Origin: Paenibacillus_AR mesotrionivorans
GTDB lineage: Bacteria > Bacillota > Bacilli > Paenibacillales > NBRC-103111
Direction: 5' to 3'
NCBI RefSeq assembly: GCF_046098205.1
Contig: NZ_JBJURJ010000004.1
Coordinates: 62,001-126,000, forward strand
DNA length: 64,000 bases
In this document: one piece after another, positions 52,634 to 61,038 of the stretch
Layout: each line of letters opens with the position of its first letter
How positions within the stretch are numbered: position 1 is the first letter of the stretch
Program-made: the position numbers and the translations under genes
The notes under the pieces: model-generated
Seen by the model: only the letters and a program-made list of their open reading frames with translations
Databases searched by the model: none
What the model was told of the DNA's origin: nothing

Positions 52634-53971
52634 ATGCTTGCAGTCCTGATTATTTTATGGACAGTGGGTCTTGTCCTGCTTGTCTTTGATCCGCGTAAGC
52701 CCTCTGTCCGGTGGATGGCCGGATTCCTGTTCTGCGGCGGGGCCGGCGGGCTTTCCGCTGTCATCGGCGATACCCTTATGCCTTACGGGGACATACACGG
52801 CTATACCCCGTCCATGCAGGAGTGGCTGGACCGGGCCAGAATTGTCTTTTCGCTGCTCCAGTATTACGGGCTGCCCTTCACCTTCATCATGTTTGCCTCC
52901 CATTATAATCCAACCCGGCTTTCCGCCAATCTGCGCAAGGCTCTTCCGTATGCGGTGCTGGCGCCGGTGGCCTTTATCCTGCTCACCCTCCGCCCGGTGC
53001 ATCCCATTCCCTATCGGGCTGTCGTATTCTGGGCTATACCCGTGGTGGCTGCTGGGGCTTATCTGGTGCTGAGCCGCCGGGAAACGCTGTACCTGCTGCG
53101 GCGCAACCACCGTTATACGGCCGCCGCCATTGTGCCTGCCGTTCTGTATTGCTCGGTGATGAACTATCTGCTGCCCGCTTTTGGCTTTACCGAAATGTGG
53201 CGCTACAACACATGGGCCATCGTGCTGGCCTTTGTGATTTTCGTAATCGCCATCTTCAAATACGGGTTTCTCGATATGCAGGTGCTCCTGACCCAAAGGA
53301 GGCTGGATATCTCCCTTCGGGCCATGACCTCCGGTACGGCGGTGTTAAACCATGCCATCAAGAATGATGTGGGCAAAATGAAGCTGTTTACCGATAAAAT
53401 TGCCGCTTACGCTGCCGACACCAACCAGCCTGAGCTGCTGCAGGACATCCGTGTGATTGAATCGGCGGCAGGGCATATCCAGGAGATGATCGCCCGGGTG
53501 AAGGGCCAAACCCAGGAGCTGGAGCTGCGGCGGTCGCCGCTTGACCTTGGGGATGTGCTGTTGGAGCTGTCCCGACAGGTGAGTGTGGGTTTGCCTCCGT
53601 CCGTAGAGGCGCAGTGGGAGCTGGACGGTCCGCTTCCGCTGACAGCAGACCGGACGCAGCTTGTGGAGACCGTGCAGAATCTGGTGAACAATGCTCTGGA
53701 GGCGATGCCGCAGGGTGGGCAGCTGGCGGTTCGCGCCTATGCAACACCCAAGTGGGTAGTCGTGGAGGTGCGGGATACCGGATGCGGTATCAGCCGGGCG
53801 GAGCTGAAGCGGGTGCTGGAGCCCTTTTATACCACGAAAGCAGCCTCCAACCGGAATTTCGGTCTGGGTTTATCTTATTGTTATCATGTGATGAAGCTGC
53901 ATAAGGGAAACCTGCACGTGGAAAGCCTCTATGGCAAGGGCACAACGGTAACCATTCATTTTCCCAAATAG
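52634..53971 (+). CDS. Membrane sensor histidine kinase
   Basis: 445 residues. The N-terminal ~215 residues hold about seven membrane segments (starting MLAVLIILWTVGLVLLVFDPRK), as in 7TM-type sensors. A cytoplasmic HisKA-like helix AVLNHAIKNDVGKMKLFTDKI carries the phospho-acceptor His240. The HATPase domain has NLVNNALEAMPQGG (N box), VEVRDTGCGI (G1), and FGLGLSYCYHVMKLHKGNL (G2). It is followed 39 bases later by a LuxR-type response regulator, its likely partner. The signal is unknown; 7TM sensors often detect small lipophilic or membrane-related cues. Confidence 0.92.
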   Translation: MLAVLIILWTVGLVLLVFDPRKPSVRWMAGFLFCGGAGGLSAVIGDTLMPYGDIHGYTPSMQEWLDRARIVFSLLQYYGLPFTFIMFASHYNPTRLSANLRKALPYAVLAPVAFILLTLRPVHPIPYRAVVFWAIPVVAAGAYLVLSRRETLYLLRRNHRYTAAAIVPAVLYCSVMNYLLPAFGFTEMWRYNTWAIVLAFVIFVIAIFKYGFLDMQVLLTQRRLDISLRAMTSGTAVLNHAIKNDVGKMKLFTDKIAAYAADTNQPELLQDIRVIESAAGHIQEMIARVKGQTQELELRRSPLDLGDVLLELSRQVSVGLPPSVEAQWELDGPLPLTADRTQLVETVQNLVNNALEAMPQGGQLAVRAYATPKWVVVEVRDTGCGISRAELKRVLEPFYTTKAASNRNFGLGLSYCYHVMKLHKGNLHVESLYGKGTTVTIHFPK

Positions 53972-54010
53972 TATTGCAGGTGCTGTAGAAGCCTAGAGGA
54001 GGAGGACCGC

Positions 54011-54682
54011 ATGAAACACATCCGGTTATTGCTGGTGGAGGATGACGGGGATTGGCTGCGCGGACTGGAGGCGTATCTGTCACGGGAGCCGGACCTTCAG
54101 GTGGCGGCAGCGGTGTCTACCCGGGAGGCGGCGGAGCAGGCGGTAGGAGAGGTCCCGTTCGATGTGGCGCTGGTGGATATTATGCTGCACGGCGCTGCTG
54201 ACGGCATCGAACTGGCCCAACTGATTTGCCAAACCACAACGGCCCGGGTGGTGATGCTCACCTCTCTTCAGGAGAAGGAGATGATATTCGGCGCGTACCG
54301 GGTGGGAGCCATCGATTATTTGGTGAAATCCGAGTTTACGGACATTCCCGCCGCCGTCCGGGCGGCTTTTGCCAAGGAATCGCCGATGAATGCCTATGTG
54401 GCCGGACAAATGCGGGAGGAGTTCAGGCGGCTGCGCCAGCTGGAGCAGGAATACCGGGTCAAGGAGCTGCGGGACAAAATTACCCCCTCGGAGCTCCAGG
54501 TGCTGAGGATGATCGATGCCGGCCATACGCAAACGGATATTGCCGACAAGTTGTACCTGTCTTTGCGGACCATCAAGGTCCATGTGGGCAATGTCCTGAA
54601 AAAGCTGGGCGGCAGCACCAGCAAGGAAGCAGCCCGCCAGGCCCGTGATTTGGGTTTGTTCGATGAGGAGAAACGGGGCTAG
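54011..54682 (+). CDS. LuxR/NarL-type response regulator
   Basis: 223 residues with GAGGAGGA upstream. Receiver domain at 1-120: LLLVEDDGDW (acidic pair), Asp56 in VALVDIMLHG, and Lys in DYLVKSEF. A linker with a short coiled coil (REEFRRLRQLEQEYRVKELRDK) leads to a C-terminal LuxR helix-turn-helix: ITPSELQVLRMIDAGHTQTDIADKLYLSLRTIKVHVGNVLKKL. It is the partner of the upstream kinase. Targets are unknown; the DUF2339 gene downstream has its own leader. Confidence 0.93.
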   Translation: MKHIRLLLVEDDGDWLRGLEAYLSREPDLQVAAAVSTREAAEQAVGEVPFDVALVDIMLHGAADGIELAQLICQTTTARVVMLTSLQEKEMIFGAYRVGAIDYLVKSEFTDIPAAVRAAFAKESPMNAYVAGQMREEFRRLRQLEQEYRVKELRDKITPSELQVLRMIDAGHTQTDIADKLYLSLRTIKVHVGNVLKKLGGSTSKEAARQARDLGLFDEEKRG

Positions 54683-54727
54683 CGGCCTGTTGCCGTTTGG
54701 TTGGGGTGTACTCAAGGTTCCCATACA

Positions 54728-54757
54728 AATCTGCAGTTATTGCTGCAGATTCTTTTT
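54728..54757 (+). terminator. Rho-independent terminator after the two-component genes
   Basis: AATCTGCAG (54728-54736) and CTGCAGATT (54743-54751) form a perfect 9-bp stem followed by CTTTTT. Confidence 0.9.
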
Positions 54758-54833
54758 GGCGTTCTCCGGCGGCGGTAGCGGGGGTACTAGAGAAAGTTAG
54801 TACTTATGGCGTCGGCATTTTTGCTGCAATATA

Positions 54834-54880
54834 GGGGTAAGACCTGGTCCTAAAACCAAACCATGAAAGGGGCTTACCCC
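54834..54880 (+). promoter_or_regulatory. Hairpin enclosing the ribosome site of the DUF2339 gene
   Basis: GGGGTAAG (54834-54841) pairs exactly with CTTACCCC (54873-54880), ending one base before the ATG at 54882. The loop holds GAAAGGGG (54865-54872), the only candidate ribosome site. Possible translational control. Confidence 0.5.
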
Positions 54881-54881
54881 C

Positions 54882-56540
54882 ATGCAGGAGCTGTTCAAAA
54901 AACACTGGACGTCATTATTGGGTGCGCTGTTCGTCATCTTCTCCATTCTGTATCTGTTCAAGTACACATTGGATCAAGGCTGGATTACCAACTCCATGAA
55001 AACAGTAGCCGGGCTCCTGAGCGGAGTGGGGCTGGGCCTTGTGGGCTTCAAGCTTATTCTGAAGCAGCGTTTCCTGATTGGTGAAATCATCAGCGGCTTG
55101 GGCGGCGCCATCCTGTACGCTACCTTCGCTTTCTCCGGCATCTACTTTGCCCTTTGGGACTCCATTACCGTTTTTATCGCGATGCTGGCGTTAACCATTG
55201 GCTTAACCGTGCTGTCCTACCTGTTTGACCTGCGGATATTGATGAATCTGGCTCTCCTCGGCTCTCTGGCGGCGCCGTTGTTCCTTCGCCCCGAGCAGGA
55301 TCAGACCTTCTCCTTGTTTCTGTATCTTCTGGTCCTGAACAGCGGCTATTTCTGGCTCAGTATCCGCAAGCATTGGTCGGAATTCCGGCTACTGGCCTTT
55401 GTGGGCACATGGCTGACGTATGCGGTGTATGTGCTCCATTTTGACCCCGCTATGGATACCCTGTGGAGTATGCCAGTGCGTTATGCCTCCGCTACCTTCT
55501 TCTTCTACGTGCTGGGTTTTCTCATCTCCTCCTGGAAGGTGAATGCCCGCTTCGACGGATTGAATCTTTACCTGGGCTTCGTAAATGCGGTGCTGTTCGG
55601 AAGCTGGTGTGTGGTGCTTTTGGGCGGCATTCTGGAGATGGCCTATCCTTTGGCGGTAATGGGGCTGGTTTACCTGCTGCTAGCTTGGACGGCATATGGC
55701 ATTTCCGGCAGGCAGGCTACGTTTGCGGTAAGCTTCAAAGCCATAGGAGGTGTGCTGCTTCTGCTGCTGGCTTTTTCCGAAATGGGAAAGGGGCTGGCGA
55801 TTAAGCCGCTGATCAGCGTTTATGTGTGGGGCGGGCTGGCAGTCCTTCTGATGGCCGGGGCCAAACGCTTCCGGATGGAAGGGCTGCAGCTGGTATCCAT
55901 GGTGATCTGGGTTGGCGTCACCTCGTATTGGTTCAACACTACCTGGGAGGTGCCGCGGGGAGAATGGTTCGGCGTCTATCTTCCGTTCCTGAACGGGGCG
56001 GCCTTTGCCTGGATACTACTGGCAGCTCTGGGCTTCTGGTACTCCCTCTCCGTTTCCTTCGCCGCTCTGAAGGAAGACGGACGCAGATTCCTGTCCTGTC
56101 TCTTCGCGGTAGCCGGACACCTGATCGTCGGAGGTCTTCTAACCCTGCAAATCGGCAATATGTTCACGGAATATGATTTGGGCAGTTTTTGGATTCTGAA
56201 TCTGACTCTGTCGGTGACCTGGGGAGTGTATGCTCTGCTCCTGTTCCTCTGGGGGGCATACAGCAACCAACGGTTGTTCCGGTACTTCGGCTCTGTTGTG
56301 CTGATCCTGGTTTCCGTCAAGGTGCTGTTCTTCGATCTGTCCGGTGGCGACAGTATCTACAAGGTGCTGATGCTGCTGATTATGGCTGTCATCTCCTTCA
56401 CGATCTCCTACATCAATTACCGGTGGAAAACAGTGCCTGCTGCACCGTCCTCCTCCAGCGGACCGGAATATCCGGACGATGATCCGTTTCCTCTGGCAGC
56501 AGAAAGAAGAGCAGCCGGCAAGGACGCCGCAGTGGAGTAG
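54882..56540 (+). CDS. DUF2339 membrane protein
   Basis: 552 residues with about fourteen hydrophobic segments, starting MQELFKKHWTSLLGALFVIFSILYLFKYTLDQGWI and then AGLLSGVGLGLVGFKLILKQRF and ISGLGGAILYATFAFSGIYF, matching DUF2339. The C-terminus is acidic and cytoplasmic (PEYPDDDPFPLAAERRA). The function of this family is unknown. Homologues in other bacteria are often longer, with an N-terminal coiled coil that is missing here. A hairpin wraps the ribosome site. A terminator follows at 56596. Confidence 0.85.
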   Translation: MQELFKKHWTSLLGALFVIFSILYLFKYTLDQGWITNSMKTVAGLLSGVGLGLVGFKLILKQRFLIGEIISGLGGAILYATFAFSGIYFALWDSITVFIAMLALTIGLTVLSYLFDLRILMNLALLGSLAAPLFLRPEQDQTFSLFLYLLVLNSGYFWLSIRKHWSEFRLLAFVGTWLTYAVYVLHFDPAMDTLWSMPVRYASATFFFYVLGFLISSWKVNARFDGLNLYLGFVNAVLFGSWCVVLLGGILEMAYPLAVMGLVYLLLAWTAYGISGRQATFAVSFKAIGGVLLLLLAFSEMGKGLAIKPLISVYVWGGLAVLLMAGAKRFRMEGLQLVSMVIWVGVTSYWFNTTWEVPRGEWFGVYLPFLNGAAFAWILLAALGFWYSLSVSFAALKEDGRRFLSCLFAVAGHLIVGGLLTLQIGNMFTEYDLGSFWILNLTLSVTWGVYALLLFLWGAYSNQRLFRYFGSVVLILVSVKVLFFDLSGGDSIYKVLMLLIMAVISFTISYINYRWKTVPAAPSSSSGPEYPDDDPFPLAAERRAAGKDAAVE

Positions 56541-56595
56541 CCGGAAGAGTCTGGTTACAGCGGATAATATGCAGCCGTATTCGCCATAAAGGCGG

Positions 56596-56653
56596 CAGGC
56601 TTATCTCGAAGCAGTTGTGTCACCACATCTGCTGCTGAGGGGAGCCTGTTTTT
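56596..56653 (+). terminator. Probable terminator after DUF2339 gene
   Basis: CAGGCT (56596-56601) with AGCCTG (56643-56648), inner pairs in TCTC/GAGG and CAG/CTG, then T5. Confidence 0.65.
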
Positions 56654-56814
56654 ATGCGGATTATGATTCAGAATAAAAAGTGGACACCGACTATGAAATG
56701 AACAGATCGGATCAGCTAAAATAGGAAATCCCCTCACACCAACTTTCTATTTTTCCCTAGACATTTCACCTTTATGATGGCAGTATAGCGCCAAAAAGGA
56801 ATGGGAGAATAGAG

Positions 56815-57537
56815 ATGAAGCGGACAATCCAAGGCATTTTGTTTGATTCAGGCCGGGTTCTGAATGGACCCAGCACCGGGAACTGGTGGATACCGCCCCG
56901 GTTTTTTTCCATTGTGAACAAAAAAAGATACCGCTCCCTCGACAAAGCCCTCATCGCTAAAGCTTTCCAGGAAGCCAGCGCCTATCTGTCCCGACAAAAC
57001 CGGGTCCGGGATATGGAGGAGGAATTTGACCTTTTCCTGGAGTTCTACTGGATTTTTTCACAGGCCTTGCCGGAGCTGGAGTTATCCGAGGAGTCCATTT
57101 GGTTATTAGCCACCGACATGGTGTACAACGGGAAGAAATACCGTTTTTTCGACGATGCGCTGGAACTGATCCCTTCACTCAGCAGAAGATACCGGCTGGC
57201 TGTGGTTTCCGATGCTTGGCCGTCCCTGGACCATGTTTTCCGTGAGGCGGGCTTGCGGCAATATTTTTCGTCCTTTGTCCTCTCCTCCGAAATTGGGGTA
57301 ACCAAACCGGATGGACTCATATTTACCAGAGCGTTGGAGGCCCTTGCCCTGCAGCCGGATCAGGCGGTTCTGGTGGACGACAATCCGGCCAATTGTGAGG
57401 GGGCCCGCAAAATGGGGATCCCCAGCATCCTTTTGTGCCGGGACTGGCGCCTCTATTGGTACCACACCTTCAAAACCCGGGATTACCCGGTGGTGCGCAA
57501 TTTACAGGGAGTGATGCGGTGCATCCAAGCATTTTGA
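56815..57537 (+). CDS. HAD superfamily hydrolase
   Basis: 240 residues. Motif I reads ILFDSGRVLNGP: the nucleophile Asp is present but the usual second Asp (DxD) is Gly. Motif II Ser is in AVVSDAWPS. Motif III Lys is in IGVTKPDGLIFTRALEAL, and motif IV reads VLVDDNPANCEGAR. A cap domain lies between residues ~20 and 110. The fold is HAD subfamily IA, but loss of the acid/base Asp argues against ordinary phosphatase activity. It starts the unit with the DUF817 gene, whose ATG is 20 bases downstream. The function is unknown. Confidence 0.85.
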   Translation: MKRTIQGILFDSGRVLNGPSTGNWWIPPRFFSIVNKKRYRSLDKALIAKAFQEASAYLSRQNRVRDMEEEFDLFLEFYWIFSQALPELELSEESIWLLATDMVYNGKKYRFFDDALELIPSLSRRYRLAVVSDAWPSLDHVFREAGLRQYFSSFVLSSEIGVTKPDGLIFTRALEALALQPDQAVLVDDNPANCEGARKMGIPSILLCRDWRLYWYHTFKTRDYPVVRNLQGVMRCIQAF

Positions 57538-57556
57538 AGATGGGGAGGGGAATCGG

Positions 57557-58333
57557 ATGAAACCTGTGGTCCAGCTGCTTTATTTTGGCTATCACCAGGC
57601 CATGAGCTGCATCTTCCCAGTTGCCATATTCGGGACACTGGCGCTCACCCGCATCTGGGAGGTGCCGTTTCTGCACCGGTATGACGCCATTCTGCTGATC
57701 CTGCTTGCTGTACAGTACCTGATGTACAGCAGCGGGCTGGAGACCTGGGACGAGATCAAGGTGATCTGCCTGTTTCACGTCATCGGGCTGGCGCTGGAAT
57801 TGTATAAGGTGCATATGGGGTCCTGGTCTTATCCGGAGCCAGGGGTCTCCAAGCTATTCGGTGTACCGCTGTATAGCGGGTTTATGTACGCCAGTGTGGC
57901 CAGCTTTATGTGCCAGGTGTGGCGGAGGCTGCGGATGGATATGACGGGCTGGCCCGGCGGGATGGCTTCGTTTGCTCTGGGCGGGGCCATCTACTTTAAC
58001 TTTTTCACCCACCACTTTATTCCGGATTTCCGCTGGTGGCTGACGGCGCTGGTGTTTGTGGTTTTCCGCAAAACGTGGATTATCTACCGTGTGCGGGCCA
58101 CTACGTACCGGATGCCGCTCAGTGTAGCCTTTGTAATTGTCGGTTTCTTCATCTGGGCTGCGGAGAATATCGCCACCTTCCTGGGCGCCTGGACATATCC
58201 GGACCAGCGGGAGGCCTGGCGGATGGTGGGCGTGAGCAAAATCAGCTCATGGTTTCTTTTGGTTATCATCAGCGTCATCATCGTGGCCCAATTGAAGCAT
58301 GTGAAGGCGGCAAGAAGGGCGGAGCCGGGGTAA
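57557..58333 (+). CDS. DUF817 membrane protein
   Basis: 258 residues with about seven membrane segments. MKPVVQLLYFGYHQAMSCIFPVAIFGTLALT, MGSWSYPEPGVSKLFGVPLYSGFMYASVASF and FLGAWTYPDQREAWRMVGVSKISSWFLLV are characteristic of the DUF817 family. The conserved Trp/Tyr-Pro motifs lie near the membrane faces. No biochemical role is known. It follows the HAD-like gene by 20 bases with GGGGAGGGG upstream, so the two are co-transcribed. Confidence 0.87.
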   Translation: MKPVVQLLYFGYHQAMSCIFPVAIFGTLALTRIWEVPFLHRYDAILLILLAVQYLMYSSGLETWDEIKVICLFHVIGLALELYKVHMGSWSYPEPGVSKLFGVPLYSGFMYASVASFMCQVWRRLRMDMTGWPGGMASFALGGAIYFNFFTHHFIPDFRWWLTALVFVVFRKTWIIYRVRATTYRMPLSVAFVIVGFFIWAAENIATFLGAWTYPDQREAWRMVGVSKISSWFLLVIISVIIVAQLKHVKAARRAEPG

Positions 58334-58460
58334 GCGTTGGGGTGTGGTGGGGGATTCCAAGGCTGGACGTAAACACTGTTATCTGCCTGGACCACAGTTT
58401 GGGGCAGTAGAGGCTCAGCCTCCGCTACACGGATCCTTCTGTCTGGATAAACAAACACAA

Positions 58461-58489
58461 AAGCCCTCCGCAAAATTGACGGAGGGCTT
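58461..58489 (-). terminator. Hairpin after DUF817 gene
   Basis: AAGCCCTCCG (58461-58470) and CGGAGGGCTT (58480-58489) form a perfect 10-bp stem. A T-rich tail (CTTTTGTGTTTG) is on the minus strand side. Confidence 0.6.
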
Positions 58490-58602
58490 CGCGTGCAGCG
58501 GCAGCCAAGGTCGGAGTAATCCGGTCCCAGGCTGCTGTTGAGTTTGGTAAGGCGGGGCGCGTGTCCCGTGGTGGTTGCTGGTTTTGCGCGGGTGGGTGGG
58601 CG

Positions 58603-58793
58603 CGTAACGGAACTATCCGACGCTTAGAGGCTGATTTTGGCATAACTCCAACTTTAACGGAACTCAGTGACCGTTAGCCGCGGATTTGTTGTGTTTTGGG
58701 CACTTGGTGGCGGGCTAAGAGCGTCTCAGTTCCGTTAGCGCGTGCAAAGCATGGATTTTGGCTTGTAACGGTCGCTGAGTTCCGTTAGCGCAT
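58603..58793. repeat. Structured intergenic repeat (TAACGGAACT family), copy 2
   Basis: Arms at 58605, 58655, 58728 and 58778, the same offsets as at 52131. The sequence after arm 2 is complementary to that before arm 4 over ~22 bases with one mismatch. Arm 1 and its flank (GACGCTTAG) can pair with arm 3 and its flank (CTAAGAGCGTC). Confidence 0.88.
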
Positions 58794-58833
58794 GGTGGCA
58801 TCCTGGCACCGCAGCATCTTGGACGATAAGAGG

Positions 58834-59024
58834 CGTAACGGAACTATCCGACGCTTAGAGGCTGATTTTGGCATAACTCCAACTTTAACGGAACTCAGGG
58901 ACCGTTAGCCGCGGATTTGTTGTGTTTTGGGCTGTTTATGGGCGGCTAAGAGCGTCTCAGTTCCGTTAGCGCGTGCAAAGCATGGATTTTGGCTTGTAAC
59001 GGTCGCTGAGTTCCGTTAGCGCAT
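58834..59024. repeat. Structured intergenic repeat (TAACGGAACT family), copy 3
   Basis: Tandem copy of 58603-58793 at an offset of 231 bases, differing mainly in a ~20-base loop near 58940. Identical arms. Confidence 0.9.
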
Positions 59025-59029
59025 CAGGG

Positions 59030-59190
59030 CATCCTGGTTTGCGGTATCTCGGATCGCGGCATCACGGATCGGTCTCTCGCATCGCAGTATCTAGGATCGG
59101 TCTCTAGCATCGCGCCATCCGAATCGCGGCATCTCGCACCGCAGCATCCTGGCACAGCAGCATCTCGTATCGCAGCATCTCGGACGGACC
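59030..59190. repeat. Degenerate short repeats
   Basis: About ten imperfect units of the type ATCGCRGCATCTCG, 13-17 bases each, including two copies of GGATCGGTCTCT. The same phrase appears in the 40-base gap between the two large repeats (58794-58833). Confidence 0.65.
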
Positions 59191-59215
59191 ACCACAAAGC
59201 AAGTTAGCTCCCCAA

Positions 59216-60061
59216 TCACAAATCCTTCCGGCTGAACGCCCGGCAGCCCAGCAGCAGCAGTACCGCCGCGTACCCTACGGTATAGAGCAGATACATGTTG
59301 GAGGGGATGCTGGGTAGGGAGAAGGGGCCGAGATCGGACAGGGCCATTCCTGCCCAATCGGCGCCGCCCAATACCTCGTAGAGGCTTCGTTTGTATACCG
59401 AATCCGTGGGCAGGAGCAGGCTGGTCACGAGAAAGAACTTTTGCACGGCGGGATGGGTGTCCCCGTAGATGGAGATGCCCTCCACCAAGCCAGTGAACAG
59501 GGCGAAGCCGTACAGCAGCGCGGCACAGATGCCGTTGCCCAGCATGGGCAGGTAAACGGAGCCCAGCATGGTCAGGGAAAGCAGCAGCAGCGGCATCCAG
59601 ACGAACAGCCCCAGCCCCCGCACCAGATCACCCGCAAAAAGGGGGATTCCTGCCAGGCTGTGGACAGTCCACGCGACAGACATATACAGGATGGCGCTGT
59701 ACACCGCGATCCAGACGGCATGGCCCAGCCACTTGGACAGGTACAGCCTCCAGCGGGATACGGGCCTGGCGGCTACCGCCAGCAGCAGCCCGCTCTCCTG
59801 CTCGCCGGTGACCGTTCCCATAGCAGAGAAAAGAACAAAGAAGGCGGCCAGGAACTGGGCGAAAAACAGCCCCATCACCATAAGCACCATGCCGTTCAGC
59901 AGCCGTTCGGCAGAGGAGCTTTGGCCCAGTCCCCCTGCACCGACCAATTCCCGCACACCGAAGGCGAAGAGGATCAGGAAGAGGGCGGTCAGAATAAGGG
60001 TCACCAGGAACACCCGCTTGCGGGTCAGCTCCTTGAAGGTAGCCGAAATGTATGCCGTCAT
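59216..60061 (-). CDS. ABC transporter permease (ABC-2 type)
   Basis: 281 residues with about six membrane segments: SATFKELTRKRVFLVTLILTALFLILFAFG, LFFAQFLAAFFVLFSAMGTVTGEQESGLLLAVAARPVSRW and LGHAVWIAVYSAILYMSVAW are typical of NosY/ABC-2 permeases. It starts within the stop of the ATPase gene (4-base overlap, ATGA), and is the last gene of the ECF sigma operon. It forms an export system with the ATPase, possibly for a cell-envelope component. Confidence 0.88.
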   Translation of the reverse strand: MTAYISATFKELTRKRVFLVTLILTALFLILFAFGVRELVGAGGLGQSSSAERLLNGMVLMVMGLFFAQFLAAFFVLFSAMGTVTGEQESGLLLAVAARPVSRWRLYLSKWLGHAVWIAVYSAILYMSVAWTVHSLAGIPLFAGDLVRGLGLFVWMPLLLLSLTMLGSVYLPMLGNGICAALLYGFALFTGLVEGISIYGDTHPAVQKFFLVTSLLLPTDSVYKRSLYEVLGGADWAGMALSDLGPFSLPSIPSNMYLLYTVGYAAVLLLLGCRAFSRKDL

Positions 60062-61038
60062 GAGCGGTCACCTCCTTGCCGGGACTGGGCCATCCGCAGG
60101 AACCAGGCCTCCAGGCTGCCCTTTTCGGGGCCGGATTCATAAAGCGTCAATCCGCTCCGGATGAACAGGGAGCACAGATAACCGGCCTGCTCCCGGTCGG
60201 TGACCCGGGCGGTGAGCACCGCATCGCCGTCCGGGCCGGACTCCTCCAGCCGCAGCATGGAGGAAAGCGCCCCGCCTGCGCTTTCGTTCAGCTCCGCCCA
60301 GCTCTCCGGCAGCCAGCCGCCCAGCCGGAAGCGCCAATTGGCGGCGTTGCCGTCCTCGGCGCTGCCAAGCAGCTTGTGCAGCGGACCTGCAGCCAGCAGC
60401 TCGCCGCCGTACAGGAAAGCGGCTTCGTCGCACAGATCCTCCACATCCTCCAGCAGATGGGTGTTCAAAAATACAGTGACGCCCTTCTCCCGCAGCCGCT
60501 TCAGCAAGCTGCGGATCTCATAACGCCCGATAGGGTCAAGGGCGGAGGCGGGTTCGTCCAGAATCACCAGCTCAGGGTCCAAGAGCAGAGCCGATGCCAG
60601 CCCCAGACGCTGCTGCATCCCCTTGGAGAAGCCGCCAACCCTCCGGTCCGCTGCCTCTGCCAGCCCCACCAGCTCCAGTGTATCCCGCATCCAGCTGCGG
60701 AAAGCGGCGCCGCGTATCTCACGCGGCTGGAGTCCGCCCAGCTGGGCATGAAACCGCAGCACCTCCACGGGGGTCAGCCAATCCTGAAAGCGGAACAGCT
60801 CGGGCAGATACCCGAGCTTGCGCCGTGCCTCCGGCCGGCCCAGCGGATGGCCGAGTACGGTCCCTCCGCCGGAATCGGGGCGGTGCAGACCGGCCAGCAT
60901 TTTGACGAAGGTGCTTTTGCCCGCACCGTTAGGACCCAGGAGGCCGAAGATGCTACCCTCCGGCACCTGCAGGGTAATGCCGCGGCAGCCGCCGCGGCCA
61001 TTGTAGGTTTTGGTCAGTTCAGCCGTGTCAATCATCAT
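60058..61038 (-). CDS. ABC transporter ATP-binding protein
   Basis: 326 residues. Walker A GLLGPNGAGKST, Q-loop region LGYLPELFRFQDWLT, signature FSKGMQQRLGLA, Walker B ELVILDEPASALDP, and H-loop FLNTHLLEDVED are all intact. The C-terminal ~90 residues are an extra regulatory domain of the kind found in CcmA/NosF-like export ATPases. It overlaps both neighbours by four bases, so it is translated in step with the anti-sigma-like protein upstream and the permease downstream. Confidence 0.94.
   Translation of the reverse strand: MMIDTAELTKTYNGRGGCRGITLQVPEGSIFGLLGPNGAGKSTFVKMLAGLHRPDSGGGTVLGHPLGRPEARRKLGYLPELFRFQDWLTPVEVLRFHAQLGGLQPREIRGAAFRSWMRDTLELVGLAEAADRRVGGFSKGMQQRLGLASALLLDPELVILDEPASALDPIGRYEIRSLLKRLREKGVTVFLNTHLLEDVEDLCDEAAFLYGGELLAAGPLHKLLGSAEDGNAANWRFRLGGWLPESWAELNESAGGALSSMLRLEESGPDGDAVLTARVTDREQAGYLCSLFIRSGLTLYESGPEKGSLEAWFLRMAQSRQGGDRS

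Noticed and set aside
59030..59190. CRISPR array
   Set aside because: Units are short, imperfect and adjacent, with no spacer-repeat pattern and no cas genes nearby.
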